From: an uncultured Anaerostipes sp.
Lineage (GTDB): Bacteria > Bacillota > Clostridia > Lachnospirales > Lachnospiraceae
Length of the DNA: 18,587 nucleotides
Assembly (NCBI GenBank): GCA_900756035.1
Contig: CAAEIR010000024.1
Coordinates: 1-18,587, forward strand
Direction: 5' to 3'
The number at the start of each line of letters is the position of its first letter. Positions within the stretch are counted from its first letter, which is position 1. Below are positions 1 to 8,652 of the stretch, piece after piece. The notes under the pieces are model-generated. The model was not told the DNA's origin, ran no database searches, and saw only the letters and a list, made by a program, of their open reading frames with translations. A program made the position numbers and the translations under genes.

Positions 1-104
1 CTTCTACATTTTTTTGTCTCCAATGCAGGGAGGTGATGCATATGCATAAAATCAGAGATCAGACAGATGATCCGCAATAAATTTCTAAAAGAGAATATAT
101 AAAT
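1..104 (+). other. Left edge, no assignable gene
   Basis: A very strong Shine-Dalgarno sequence (AGGGAGGTG, about 27-35) overlaps the ATG at 36 and lies 6 nt before the in-frame ATG at 42. The frame reads only 14 codons (starting MHMHKIRD) before TAA at 78-80. All three + frames are open from the window edge to stops at 34-36, 46-48 and 78-80, so the 3' end of an upstream gene could lie here, but none is recognisable. The rest of the stretch is AT-rich and shows nothing else. Confidence 0.25.
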
Positions 105-262
105 AGGTTTTGACATGAGCCTTATGCTATCGCTAATAGATACAATGGTATCTTTGGTAGTGAAAGTTTTATAGAAGTTCATTAGTCTCATATGCTTTCG
201 AGTATATTTGGAAGTGAATGTATATAAGAACCCAACGTGCTTTAGCCGTTGGAGTGTCAGTT
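105..262 (+). ncRNA. Omega-RNA-like leader (IS200/IS605 TnpB right-end type), no tnpB
   Basis: This is a compact series of stem-loops. Stem 1 is AGATAC/GTATCT (138-143/148-153) with a 4-nt loop. Stem 2 is ATATGC/GTATAT (190-195/202-207, one G-U pair). Stem 3 is CCAACG/CGTTGG (232-237/247-252) around GCTTTAGC. The last hairpin is preceded by TATATAAGAACC and followed by AGTGTCA. That order (AAGAACC, stem with a CTTTAG-type loop, AGTGTCA) is what I know from the 3' ends of many Firmicutes TnpB elements, where it forms the scaffold end of the omega RNA. No TnpB coding remnant is seen upstream. It could be a solo IS605-type end, a stand-alone guide RNA, or a leader RNA for the adhesin gene that starts 57 nt downstream. 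The family assignment rests on remembered motifs, not a search. Confidence 0.5.
110..139 (+). promoter_or_regulatory. Possible sigma-A promoter for the leader RNA
   Basis: A perfect -35 box TTGACA lies at 110-115. The only -10 candidate at normal distance is weak (TAATAG at 134-139, 18-nt spacer, 3 of 6 consensus bases). It would start transcription just before the first leader stem or inside it. The -35 may be chance in AT-rich sequence. Confidence 0.25.
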
Positions 263-318
263 AAATTGCAATGTAAGTAACATGTAACCAGACAATAAAC
301 ATAAGGAGACACAAACAT

Positions 319-3300
319 ATGGAGAAATTTAAAATCAAACAGTTTCTGTCAAAAGTGATGTGTTCTACGGCAGCCGCTGCAATGACGCTGACTTCGTTTA
401 GTGGGTTTGTGAATGTAGCAGCCGCTGATGCAACACTGACTCATGACAATGCTGTCTCGGTAAAGGCACCAACCTACGAGGATACACAATCCTATGTAGC
501 GGGACGTGCCAACCAAAAAATCGTAACGGATGTAAAAAACAAATCCGAAAAGCAGATTTTGAAAGATCTGACACAGACAGAATTTAACATTCGATTGAAG
601 CGTCTGATTGGTGAAAAGTCAAAGATGCCAAAAGATTGTACGATTGATCAGCTGTGGAAGAAGCATCCAGATGCTTTCATTTCTCAGTATACTGATATTT
701 TACCTCTGTATCAGACCAGTAGAGATGCCCAATATTATATTGCGGATTTTTCTGCAGTCAATGGATTAGGAGAAATGTATGATGTCGCTTTTGTACGAGG
801 AAAAAATAATAAGAATCCAGATGTTCGAACAGATATGAAGTTTGATAAAAAAACCGGACTTGCATATATTCCTAAAGCGTATTTTGAGAAAGATCCGGAT
901 GTTTTATTAACCGGTCAGGTATTGTATGCCGGTAGTATTAAGAATCAGGATACCAAAATTGATGTTACTGTAAAGAATCCGAACAAATCTGCGAAGGAAA
1001 AACATCAGATTCTTACTGCGAATACGTATGATGTCACTGTAAAGATTCCGGTTACGGATTCTCTTAAAGTGGCCAGAGGTTTAAAACTGGAAGATTTTGA
1101 GGTGTATCTCAATGATTCTGAGATTGCTTACGATCTGAAGGCAAATGAGGCAGCGATTTACGATGAAAATGCCGGAGAATTGGAAATTGCAGTATCCCCA
1201 GCAAGTTTGAAATCCATCCGAGTAGAAATCAAAAAAGATAAATTATCTCAAAAGATTTTAAAACTCTTTACTACTGATGTAAGTGCAAAAATTACAAATC
1301 CGGATAAACTCAAATTTGTGACGGATAAGAAAACAGGAAAGCCGATTGTGTTTGACCGGATTGATACTTCCAAACTTCAAGACGGGCAGGTGTTTGAGTA
1401 CAAATCTGCAGTTCGCTATTTCAGTGATCTGAGTGAAACAACTGTGGACTATAATTCGAGAGCGGCAGCAGAGGCAATCAAACATTCGATCAAATCTATG
1501 TACATTCCAACAGGAAGTGCAAATTCTGGATGGTTTGATATTTACGATAAAGGATCAGAGTTTGAAGATACCAATGGAGTCAATCTAAAAAGCAACTGGG
1601 AAGATGTCACTTTTGGAATGACGATGCCAAACTATGACAATAGTAAATATAAGGCAACTGCTTTAAATAAGAATCAGGCAACACTGAACTTTCATCAAAA
1701 GGGTTCCTTTGTAACCGCCTATGATGGAGATGATGCTTCTTATTCCAGTAAGCACATGTATGCCGGAGAATGCTGCCATATTACGAATCCAATGGGAACC
1801 TTTCAGGATGGAAACGACGGAAAGCTTCGTCTGTCCATTCTTCATGTAGATACGGAAGATGGTTATGTGATTATTGGCTTAAACAGTCAGGAAATCAATA
1901 CACAGTCCGGATTTGGAATTTACAAAGTTGCCATTGAATCCAAAGGACATTTGAAAGTAAAAAAGACTTCTGCGAACCCAACGATTACCAATGGAAATAG
2001 CTGCTATAGCTTGGATGGAGCGCAGTTTGGAGTTTACTCTGACAAAGAATGTACCAAAAAAGTAACCACGTTAACAACCAATGCCAAAGGAGAGACTTCT
2101 ATGGTGGAAGTCGATGCCGGAACTTACTATGTGAAAGAGACAAAAGCACCAAAAGGCTATGAAATGGATCGAAGTGTTCACACAGTAAAAGTATCCACAG
2201 ACAACGATGAAGAAGATCCGGCGTTGGTTAACGTAACAGATATCCCTGGAACAGATCCAGCATTATTAGAGGTAAAAAAGGTAGATCAAGAAACCGGAGA
2301 AACGGTGCAGGGAGATGCTTCTTTGGCAGGAGCTCAGTTTACGGTGAAATATTATGCCGGATATTATGACAATGAGTCAAAATTGCCAGTTCAAGCAACA
2401 AGAACATGGGTTCTGGAAACGAAAGAAAAGACGTTTGGTACAAATAAAATTGTTGCTCTTGGTTTTAATGATGAGTACAAGGTGTCAGGTGATGATTTTT
2501 ATAAGATTGATGGAAAAGTGTCAATCCCCTATGGAACCATCACGATTGAAGAGACAAAAGCACCGGGCGGATATAAGATTGAAGATTCTACCGTAACCGT
2601 TAATGGAAATGTGCTTTCCGGAAGAAAATGGATGTCTAAGGTAGAAGCAGGCAAAGATCTTGGAACTGTGGGTGCAGACTATACGGTTTCCGATCCATCC
2701 AAAAAATATGGCATTCAGGTATGGAAGTCCGATCAGGAACTTGATCAGAGTGAAGCCATTGGAGGAAAAGATCATGTAGCCTCTGCAGATGGAACAAGCT
2801 TAGCAAATGTACAATTTAGCATTGTCAACCGAAGCGCCTCTTCCGTTCATTATCAAGGAAAAGATATTGCACCGGGAGAAGAGGTTCTGAAAATCTCCAC
2901 AAAGTGGGAGGAAGATCAGAAACGTTATGTTGCGCAGACAGAGCAAAGAGCGCTTCCATATGGTACTTACGGTGTTAAGGAAATATCCAGTGGACAGGGA
3001 TATCTTTTAACAGATGGAAGTGAAAAAGGAATTGTTTGTCATGGGGAAGATGGAAAGATGTATTCACCAGAGGATCAGATCAATTTGAATTTTAAGAACC
3101 AAGTCATCCGAGGTGACTATGAATTCCTTAAGAAAGCATTGACCAGTCAGAAGAGTTTAAGTGCTGCATTTAAAGTGACAAATACAACTTCTGGCGAACA
3201 GCATGTAGTTGTGACAGATCGAAATGGAGAGTTTGATTCCTCAGCTAATCCACATTCTAAAGATACCAATAAAAATGATAAGTTATTAGAACATTATAAT

Positions 3301-5190
3301 AAAGAAGAAGGAGTGAAAGCTTCTAATTTTGATTATGATGCCGGTATCTGGTTTGGACAAGGTGAAAATGGAAGTATGGCAAAAGCGGATGATTCTAAGG
3401 GAGCCTTTCCATATGGTAAGTATGAAGTCGAAGAGCTTCGTTCTGATACTAACAAAGGTATGAAACTTGTGAAATATGATTTTTATGTCACCAAAGATGG
3501 AAAGAAAGTCAATGGTGGAACCATCAATGATGAAGATGAGACGGTTCCGAAGATTCAGACATCTGCAAAAGATGAAGCAACTGGAACTCATGTTTCTTCT
3601 GCTACCGAGGACGTATCCATCATTGATACCGTTACTTATGAAAATCTGGAACCAGAAAAAGAGCATAAGTTAATTGGTGTGTTAATGGATCCAGACACTC
3701 GTGCGCCAATCCTGATTGACGGGAAAGAAGTTCGAGTAGAAAAAACATTTACACCGAAAACAAAGAATGGAACTGTGGATGTAGAATTCCATTTGGATGC
3801 AACATCTTTGGCCGGAAAAACTACGGTTGTGTTTGAAGATCTCACTCTCAATGGAGATGTCATTGCAACACATCGAGATTTTACAGATGAAAATCAGACT
3901 ATTCGATTCCCGGATTTAAAAACAGAGGCAATTGATGCTGAAAGCGGAAGTCATACGGTAGAGGCATCCGAAGAGATGAAGATCGTAGACAAAATCTCTT
4001 ATACAAATCTGATTCCAGGTAAAACGTATGAGTTTGAGGGAATCTTAATGGATAAAAAAACCGGGAAACCAGTGCTAGATGATAACGGACAGGAAATCAC
4101 AGCAAAAACAAAGGCAAAAGTCGAAACTGCGGATGGTGTTGTGGAAGTTGTATTTACATTTAGTGGTGTGAAAACTGCGGGAAAAACAATTGTTGCTTTT
4201 GAAACTGTAAAATATCAGGGAAAAGAGTATGCAGTCCATGCGGATTTGAATGACGAAAATCAGACAGTCTATGTTCCGAAAGTGCGTACAACAGCCGTGG
4301 ATCAGAAGACACAAACCCATGTAGCAAAAGCAGAAAAGGAAATGACCATTGTTGATACCGTTTCTTGCGAAAATCTGATTATCGGAAAGGAGTATACAGT
4401 TCGAGGGGTTCTGATGAATCAAAAGAGTGGAGAGACATTGCTTGTTAACGGTGCTGCAGTTACTGCGTCTAAGACATTTACTGCAAAAAGTGTTAATGAA
4501 ACAGTAGATCTATTGTTTACCTTTGATGGAAGTTCTTTAGGCGGAACACAGGTGGTTGTATTTGAAGATCTCTATGAGGGAGATGTGAAAGTCGGATCTC
4601 ATGCTGATCTTACCGATAAGAACCAGACCGTCACCATTCCAAAGATTGGAACAACAGCAACCGACCAGGTGGATGGAGATCATGAGGCAGAAGCAAGCCA
4701 GAAAGTGATCATCGTAGATAAGATCCAATATGAAGGAGTGGAAGCCGGAAAAGAAATCAAATTCGAGGGTGTTCTGATGAATCAAACGACTAAAAAACCG
4801 ATTCTGGTGAATGGAGCAGAGGTAACAGGCACTGCCTTTTTGGTACCAGAAAAATCTTCTGGAAGTGCCGAAGTGAAGTTTGTTTTTGATGGACGGAAAT
4901 TGGGAGGAGTAAGTGCAGTTGCCTTTGAAACTGCATATGATGTCGCTACTGGCGCTGTCATCGCAGAACATAAGGATATCCATGATCAGGGACAGACAGT
5001 AAGAATTGTAAAATCGAAAACTCCGGATATCAAAAAAACATCAACTCCAAGTTCCGGTAATTCTACAACTCGGACAAGTTCTTCGGTGAAAACCGGACAG
5101 CTTTCAATCCTTCCAGAGATTATTGGAGGATTGTTATTAGCAGGATCGGCGATTGCGATCATCCTTTGGAAACGAAAAATTAAAAAATAA
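319..5190 (+). CDS. Sortase-anchored SpaA/VaFE-repeat surface adhesin
   Basis: A 1623-residue secreted, wall-anchored stalk protein. The signal peptide is about residues 1-36 (basic start, then an Ala-rich core ending near AAAD). A large N-terminal head of unclear fold (about 40-540) holds a Cys pair at 485-486. SpaA/Cna-B-like domains follow at about 545-635 (LKVKK strand, ETKAPKGY) and 649-760 (ETKAPGGY), with two more divergent ones at about 796-900 and 930-1070. SpaA domains normally form Lys-Asn/Asp isopeptide bonds helped by a Glu such as that of ETKAP. Four VaFE repeats occupy about 1077-1563; this family forms Thr-Gln ester crosslinks. The C-terminus has a Ser/Thr linker, SVKTG (1589-1593) in place of LPxTG, a hydrophobic segment and a KRKIKK tail. 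AAGGAG (303-308) lies 10 nt before the ATG. Likely role: cell contact, perhaps mating aggregation, carried by the ICE. Domain classes are clear; the ligand is unknown. Confidence 0.9.
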   Translation: MEKFKIKQFLSKVMCSTAAAAMTLTSFSGFVNVAAADATLTHDNAVSVKAPTYEDTQSYVAGRANQKIVTDVKNKSEKQILKDLTQTEFNIRLKRLIGEKSKMPKDCTIDQLWKKHPDAFISQYTDILPLYQTSRDAQYYIADFSAVNGLGEMYDVAFVRGKNNKNPDVRTDMKFDKKTGLAYIPKAYFEKDPDVLLTGQVLYAGSIKNQDTKIDVTVKNPNKSAKEKHQILTANTYDVTVKIPVTDSLKVARGLKLEDFEVYLNDSEIAYDLKANEAAIYDENAGELEIAVSPASLKSIRVEIKKDKLSQKILKLFTTDVSAKITNPDKLKFVTDKKTGKPIVFDRIDTSKLQDGQVFEYKSAVRYFSDLSETTVDYNSRAAAEAIKHSIKSMYIPTGSANSGWFDIYDKGSEFEDTNGVNLKSNWEDVTFGMTMPNYDNSKYKATALNKNQATLNFHQKGSFVTAYDGDDASYSSKHMYAGECCHITNPMGTFQDGNDGKLRLSILHVDTEDGYVIIGLNSQEINTQSGFGIYKVAIESKGHLKVKKTSANPTITNGNSCYSLDGAQFGVYSDKECTKKVTTLTTNAKGETSMVEVDAGTYYVKETKAPKGYEMDRSVHTVKVSTDNDEEDPALVNVTDIPGTDPALLEVKKVDQETGETVQGDASLAGAQFTVKYYAGYYDNESKLPVQATRTWVLETKEKTFGTNKIVALGFNDEYKVSGDDFYKIDGKVSIPYGTITIEETKAPGGYKIEDSTVTVNGNVLSGRKWMSKVEAGKDLGTVGADYTVSDPSKKYGIQVWKSDQELDQSEAIGGKDHVASADGTSLANVQFSIVNRSASSVHYQGKDIAPGEEVLKISTKWEEDQKRYVAQTEQRALPYGTYGVKEISSGQGYLLTDGSEKGIVCHGEDGKMYSPEDQINLNFKNQVIRGDYEFLKKALTSQKSLSAAFKVTNTTSGEQHVVVTDRNGEFDSSANPHSKDTNKNDKLLEHYNKEEGVKASNFDYDAGIWFGQGENGSMAKADDSKGAFPYGKYEVEELRSDTNKGMKLVKYDFYVTKDGKKVNGGTINDEDETVPKIQTSAKDEATGTHVSSATEDVSIIDTVTYENLEPEKEHKLIGVLMDPDTRAPILIDGKEVRVEKTFTPKTKNGTVDVEFHLDATSLAGKTTVVFEDLTLNGDVIATHRDFTDENQTIRFPDLKTEAIDAESGSHTVEASEEMKIVDKISYTNLIPGKTYEFEGILMDKKTGKPVLDDNGQEITAKTKAKVETADGVVEVVFTFSGVKTAGKTIVAFETVKYQGKEYAVHADLNDENQTVYVPKVRTTAVDQKTQTHVAKAEKEMTIVDTVSCENLIIGKEYTVRGVLMNQKSGETLLVNGAAVTASKTFTAKSVNETVDLLFTFDGSSLGGTQVVVFEDLYEGDVKVGSHADLTDKNQTVTIPKIGTTATDQVDGDHEAEASQKVIIVDKIQYEGVEAGKEIKFEGVLMNQTTKKPILVNGAEVTGTAFLVPEKSSGSAEVKFVFDGRKLGGVSAVAFETAYDVATGAVIAEHKDIHDQGQTVRIVKSKTPDIKKTSTPSSGNSTTRTSSSVKTGQLSILPEIIGGLLLAGSAIAIILWKRKIKK
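3547..5010 (+). repeat. Four tandem VaFE-repeat coding units (about 121 codons each)
   Basis: Units begin near 3547, 3913, 4279 and 4642. Each opens with a T-x-A-x-D core (TSAKD, TEAID, TTAVD, TTATD), followed by an I-[IV]-D-[TK] strand. Each then has G-[VI]-L-M-[DN], the family hallmark V-[VA]-F-E ([VA]FED or AFET), and a closing QT (NQT in three units, GQT in the fourth). The Thr near the start and the Gln of QT are the expected ester-bond partners. The units have diverged clearly at both DNA and protein level, so this is an old array, not a recent expansion. Confidence 0.8.
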
Positions 5191-5235
5191 CAATTGGTAA
5201 GAAGGGGAGTTTATCTCTCTTTCTATGAACTGAAC

Positions 5236-5322
5236 CCTAAAATTGTCCGAAGGAATACCTGCGGAGATCATATTGTAAAGTCTGTGAAGCAGGAGGCTCG
5301 TCGGCTTTAGGTAATGAGCAAT
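5236..5322 (+). ncRNA. Second omega-RNA / IS605 right-end-like segment, no tnpB
   Basis: The stretch contains ACCTGCGGAGATC (5257-5269), then TGTGAAGCAGGAGGCTCG (5284-5301), CTTTAG (5305-5310) and GTAATGAGC (5311-5319). The series CTGCGGAGA ... GAAGCAGGA-GC(stem)CTTTAG(stem) resembles the 3' part of many IS200/IS605 tnpB transcripts, where it usually ends in a sequence like GTAGTTCAC. A 6-bp stem can form between GCTCGT (5296-5301) and ATGAGC (5314-5319). The usual longer stem around CTTTAG is degraded here, which suggests decay. No TnpB reading frame is present. Its sequence type differs from the leader at 105-262, so the two did not arise by local duplication. Confidence 0.5.
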
Positions 5323-5324
5323 GG

Positions 5325-5357
5325 AAAGAGTGGACTTTCATGTCTGCTCTTTTTTTT
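5325..5357 (+). terminator. Rho-independent terminator after the adhesin gene
   Basis: An 11-bp stem AAAGAGTGGAC/GTCTGCTCTTT (5325-5335/5342-5352, two G-U pairs) closes a 6-nt loop, with an unbroken T-run from 5350 to 5357. It lies 135 nt after the adhesin stop codon and separates that transcript from virB4. It would also end any RNA running through the omega-RNA-like segment. Confidence 0.8.
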
Positions 5358-5360
5358 AGT

Positions 5361-5387
5361 TTAGCCATGTGAGGTTCAAGATATAAA
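5361..5387 (+). promoter_or_regulatory. Possible virB4 promoter
   Basis: A good -10 (TATAAA, 5382-5387) lies 28 nt before the virB4 start codon and just after the terminator, where a new promoter is expected. The -35 side (around TTAGCC, 5361-5366) matches consensus poorly. The call rests mainly on position. Confidence 0.35.
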
Positions 5388-5414
5388 ACAGTTATTTGGA
5401 AAGGAAATATAGTT

Positions 5415-8400
5415 ATGGCACGGACGGAAGAAGAAAGGGAACACATCTCTTCTTATCCTATCCCAATGAATGTGATCGAAAATAAAGCATATTTGGGAGG
5501 GATTGTTACAAGACGGAAATTAGTTGAAGCAGGCATCTTTTGTTTGTTCTTTTCATTGCTTGCAAAAGGAATTGCGGAAGTCTTGAACTTAACACTTCAA
5601 CATACATTTGAATTTATTATTATTTTCGGCGGATTGGCAGGAGCTGTTGGCTTCATCGGAATCAACGGAGATCCTTTGACCGTTTTTTTCAAGAAATATC
5701 TGCACTATCATCAAATGAAGAAATTTTATTCCTACCTTGGAGAAGAAGCGTTGGCAGAATGGGAAAAAACGATCATGCGCCAAGAAGAAGCATATGAGAA
5801 AGCAGAAAGAAAGGAGGGAAAGGACCGGAAACAAGACACCGAAATATCAAAAGAAAAAAAGAAAAGTCGTCGTCAAATCAAAAAAGAATTGGCGATGGAA
5901 CGAAAACAGAAAGCAGAAGCGGAACGCATCAAAGCCTCTCTGATTGCCAGTGGTATGGATCCAGTCAAAGTTGCATCCTTGGATGTGCGTAAAAAGACAT
6001 CCACACAAAAAGTAAAGAAAATATCTCTAACGCAGCAGATAAAAACAAGTATCCTTTATCAGAAGGTGGAGGATGTGATGGAATTTTATCAATCCTATCG
6101 AAAACGATTAGAGGAAGAAGATATTCGCAAACTTCCGCCGGTTACGACAGAAACAGTGTCTTTTCTTCCCTATAAAGGAATGTATAGTGGGATTTATGAA
6201 ACCAGAGATCATCGTTTTGTGAAGTTTATCGAGGTCAAACCAACGAATTTCAATCTTCGTTCGGAACGGGAAAAAGATAGTATCATTGCTGATTTCTTTG
6301 CTTATTTACGAATCACACCGGTGAATGTACAGATCAAATGTGTGAGTCGGAAGGTAGATACCAGAACCCATGTAAAAAAGGCAAAAGAATATTTCGAAAA
6401 GGAATCCAATGAAAAATGCAGAGAAATGCAGATGGATACGATTCGAATGCTAGAGCGAATGACAGAATCCGGATCCGTAGAGCATAAGTTCTATTTGATT
6501 TTTGAACACGAAACCTATGGTCTTGAGATAGAGGATAAGCTGAAAACGATGCAGATTTTATATGAAGTTTGCAACGATGCTGTGGAATATCTGCAGAACT
6601 GTGATTTGGAAGTGATAGAACCAGAGAACGAAACCAACTTTGCAGCGAAAATATTATATGATCAACTGAATCGGAAGGAAAGTATTCACGAAGACTTTGG
6701 GCAGCGAAAAGATGATGTTGCGGAATATTACATGAAAACATTTCAGGATCCGTCACAGCTTTCCAATATTCCAATTGGAGAGTTAATCGCACCTAAAACG
6801 ATCGATTTTGGAGAAAGCCCAAAATACTATATCATTGATGGTCGCTACTATACGCATTTTTATTTAAACGGGGGTAGTATTGAGGAGGAAGTTTATGGAG
6901 GATGGACCTCGTATTTGATTAACTCCGGGGAAGGTATTGATGTTGATTTGTTCTATACAAAGAAAGATAAGGCGATGATGATTAACCGCATGAATCTGAA
7001 GATTGCATTTGGAGGCGCCGGTCTGGTTTCTCAAACAAGTGTCAGTGAAAATTATGAATCCGATGTCGGAAAGATCGCAAGTTCTGCGTACATTCGATCC
7101 GGATTAAAAAAAGGAGATGAACAAGACTTCTATTATGTAAGCGTCTTAATTACAATCAGTGCTGATTCAGAAGAGGAATTGACAACAAAAATCAAAAGCT
7201 TTCAAAAGAAATGTACGGCTAGAAAATATGTCTTAGAAAATTGTAATTATATGCAGGATCGAGCTTTTCTTTCCTCGCTGCCGTGCTGTCGACTGGATCC
7301 GGAGATTGAAAAAAAGGCAAAACGAAATATGCTAACGGAAGGTGCAGCTTCTACGTTCCCATTCATCGCAAATGAATTATCGGATGATAATGGAATTGTG
7401 ATTGGAATTGATGAAGTCTTTCGTCAGCTCATCATCTTAGACTTGTTCAATGATAATCGGTATACAAATGCCAATGTTGCCATGTTTGGAACATCTGGTG
7501 CCGGAAAAACTTATACACTTTTGCTTTTAGCCATGCGAATGCGTCAACAAGGAATTCCAATTTTCATCATTGCTCCATTGAAAGCATTTGAATTTAAACG
7601 GTCTTGTGCTGCCATTGGTGGTCAATACATTACTATTTCGCCGGCAAGCAGCCAGTGTATCAATCCATTAGAAATTCGACTTCCTGATGATTCCACTACT
7701 AAAATCCTGGATGGAGAAGATGAAACGATAGAAATGTCGGCATTAACCCAAAAAATTGGAATGTTGAAAACACTCTTTACTTTGATCAAACCGGATATTA
7801 CAAAAAAAGAATTGAATATTTTGGACAAAGCATTGGTTCAAACCTATCGAAAGAAGGGGATTACGCATGAAAATGGGAGCCTCTTTCAACCAGGAACAAA
7901 GAAGTATCGTGCCATGCCGATCTTAGGGGATGTTTATGATACGATTCGTGAAATGGAACCGGTAAAGGGCGAAGATCTTTTAGATGCCCTAGAGAAATTT
8001 GTCTATGGTTCTGCGAAAAACTTCAACCAGCAGACGAATGTGGATTTAGACAACATGTATACGGTGTTTGATATCGAGCATTTAGAAAAAGAGATTCTTC
8101 CGGTTGGAATGTTTATTGCGATTGACTTTGTCTTTTCCAAGGCAAAAGAAGATCGTACACAAAAGAAAGCGATTATTATGGATGAGCTTTGGAAACTGAT
8201 TGGAGAAAGTCGGATCGCGGCTCAGTATGTGATTGAGATCTTTAAGATTATCCGTTCTTATGGTGGCGCTGCCATTGCCGCAACACAGAGTTCCAATGAT
8301 ATGAAGAAGTTGGATGATGGAAAATATGGAAAAGAAATTGTGAATTGTTCCAGTTTGAAATTTATCTTACGTTTGGAAAAAGATGAGGCTGTGAACATTC

Positions 8401-8597
8401 AAGACATTTTTGATTTTACGGATTCCGAAATTTATAAGATCAAAAAATTAAAGCAAGGACATTGCTTGTTAATGTTTGGCGAAAATAATGTTCCGGTTCA
8501 TGTGATGGCAACCAAAAAGGAACACGATTTAATTACTACCAAGCGTTCAGATTCCGAACGACTGATGCGAATGAAGCAGAAGCAGTTAGAAGCATAA
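5415..8597 (+). CDS. virB4: PrgI-VirB4 fusion, conjugative T4SS ATPase
   Basis: A 1060-residue AAA+ ATPase that powers the conjugative type IV secretion channel at the inner face of the membrane. Residues 1 to about 100 form a PrgI-like module with two membrane segments (about 33-55 and 63-83). A Lys/Glu-rich, probably coiled-coil linker (about 115-180) joins it to the VirB4 body. Walker A is GTSGAGKT (692-699) and Walker B is IIMDE (920-924). The later RSYGGAAIAATQSSND stretch fits the family's arginine-finger/sensor region. In many Firmicutes ICEs PrgI and VirB4 are separate adjacent genes; here they are one frame. A purine-rich RBS (GGAAAGGAAA) lies about 9 nt before the ATG. The other channel proteins (VirB6-, VirB8- and VirB1-like) are not in view. 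The family call is secure. Confidence 0.93.
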   Translation: MARTEEEREHISSYPIPMNVIENKAYLGGIVTRRKLVEAGIFCLFFSLLAKGIAEVLNLTLQHTFEFIIIFGGLAGAVGFIGINGDPLTVFFKKYLHYHQMKKFYSYLGEEALAEWEKTIMRQEEAYEKAERKEGKDRKQDTEISKEKKKSRRQIKKELAMERKQKAEAERIKASLIASGMDPVKVASLDVRKKTSTQKVKKISLTQQIKTSILYQKVEDVMEFYQSYRKRLEEEDIRKLPPVTTETVSFLPYKGMYSGIYETRDHRFVKFIEVKPTNFNLRSEREKDSIIADFFAYLRITPVNVQIKCVSRKVDTRTHVKKAKEYFEKESNEKCREMQMDTIRMLERMTESGSVEHKFYLIFEHETYGLEIEDKLKTMQILYEVCNDAVEYLQNCDLEVIEPENETNFAAKILYDQLNRKESIHEDFGQRKDDVAEYYMKTFQDPSQLSNIPIGELIAPKTIDFGESPKYYIIDGRYYTHFYLNGGSIEEEVYGGWTSYLINSGEGIDVDLFYTKKDKAMMINRMNLKIAFGGAGLVSQTSVSENYESDVGKIASSAYIRSGLKKGDEQDFYYVSVLITISADSEEELTTKIKSFQKKCTARKYVLENCNYMQDRAFLSSLPCCRLDPEIEKKAKRNMLTEGAASTFPFIANELSDDNGIVIGIDEVFRQLIILDLFNDNRYTNANVAMFGTSGAGKTYTLLLLAMRMRQQGIPIFIIAPLKAFEFKRSCAAIGGQYITISPASSQCINPLEIRLPDDSTTKILDGEDETIEMSALTQKIGMLKTLFTLIKPDITKKELNILDKALVQTYRKKGITHENGSLFQPGTKKYRAMPILGDVYDTIREMEPVKGEDLLDALEKFVYGSAKNFNQQTNVDLDNMYTVFDIEHLEKEILPVGMFIAIDFVFSKAKEDRTQKKAIIMDELWKLIGESRIAAQYVIEIFKIIRSYGGAAIAATQSSNDMKKLDDGKYGKEIVNCSSLKFILRLEKDEAVNIQDIFDFTDSEIYKIKKLKQGHCLLMFGENNVPVHVMATKKEHDLITTKRSDSERLMRMKQKQLEA

Positions 8598-8652
8598 AAG
8601 AGCTTTTTTCATATGTTCTTTGCTTTAGGTTTTAAAAATAAGACAAACGCAT

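Noticed and set aside
1258..4983. Long minus-strand open frames inside the adhesin gene
   Set aside because: They are antisense shadows of a long, compositionally biased gene. Their products are Cys/Phe/Ser-rich without domains and lack RBSs.
3541..5010. CRISPR or recent DNA-level tandem array in the adhesin 3' half
   Set aside because: The repeats are about 363 nt long, coding and diverged; they are VaFE protein domains. No CRISPR-like direct repeats of 25-40 nt with regular spacers were seen in the window.
8597..8615. Terminator right after virB4 (AAAAGAGCTTTTTT)
   Set aside because: The stem would be 5 bp or less with a 2-nt loop, which is not stable. It may be a fragment of a weak signal only.
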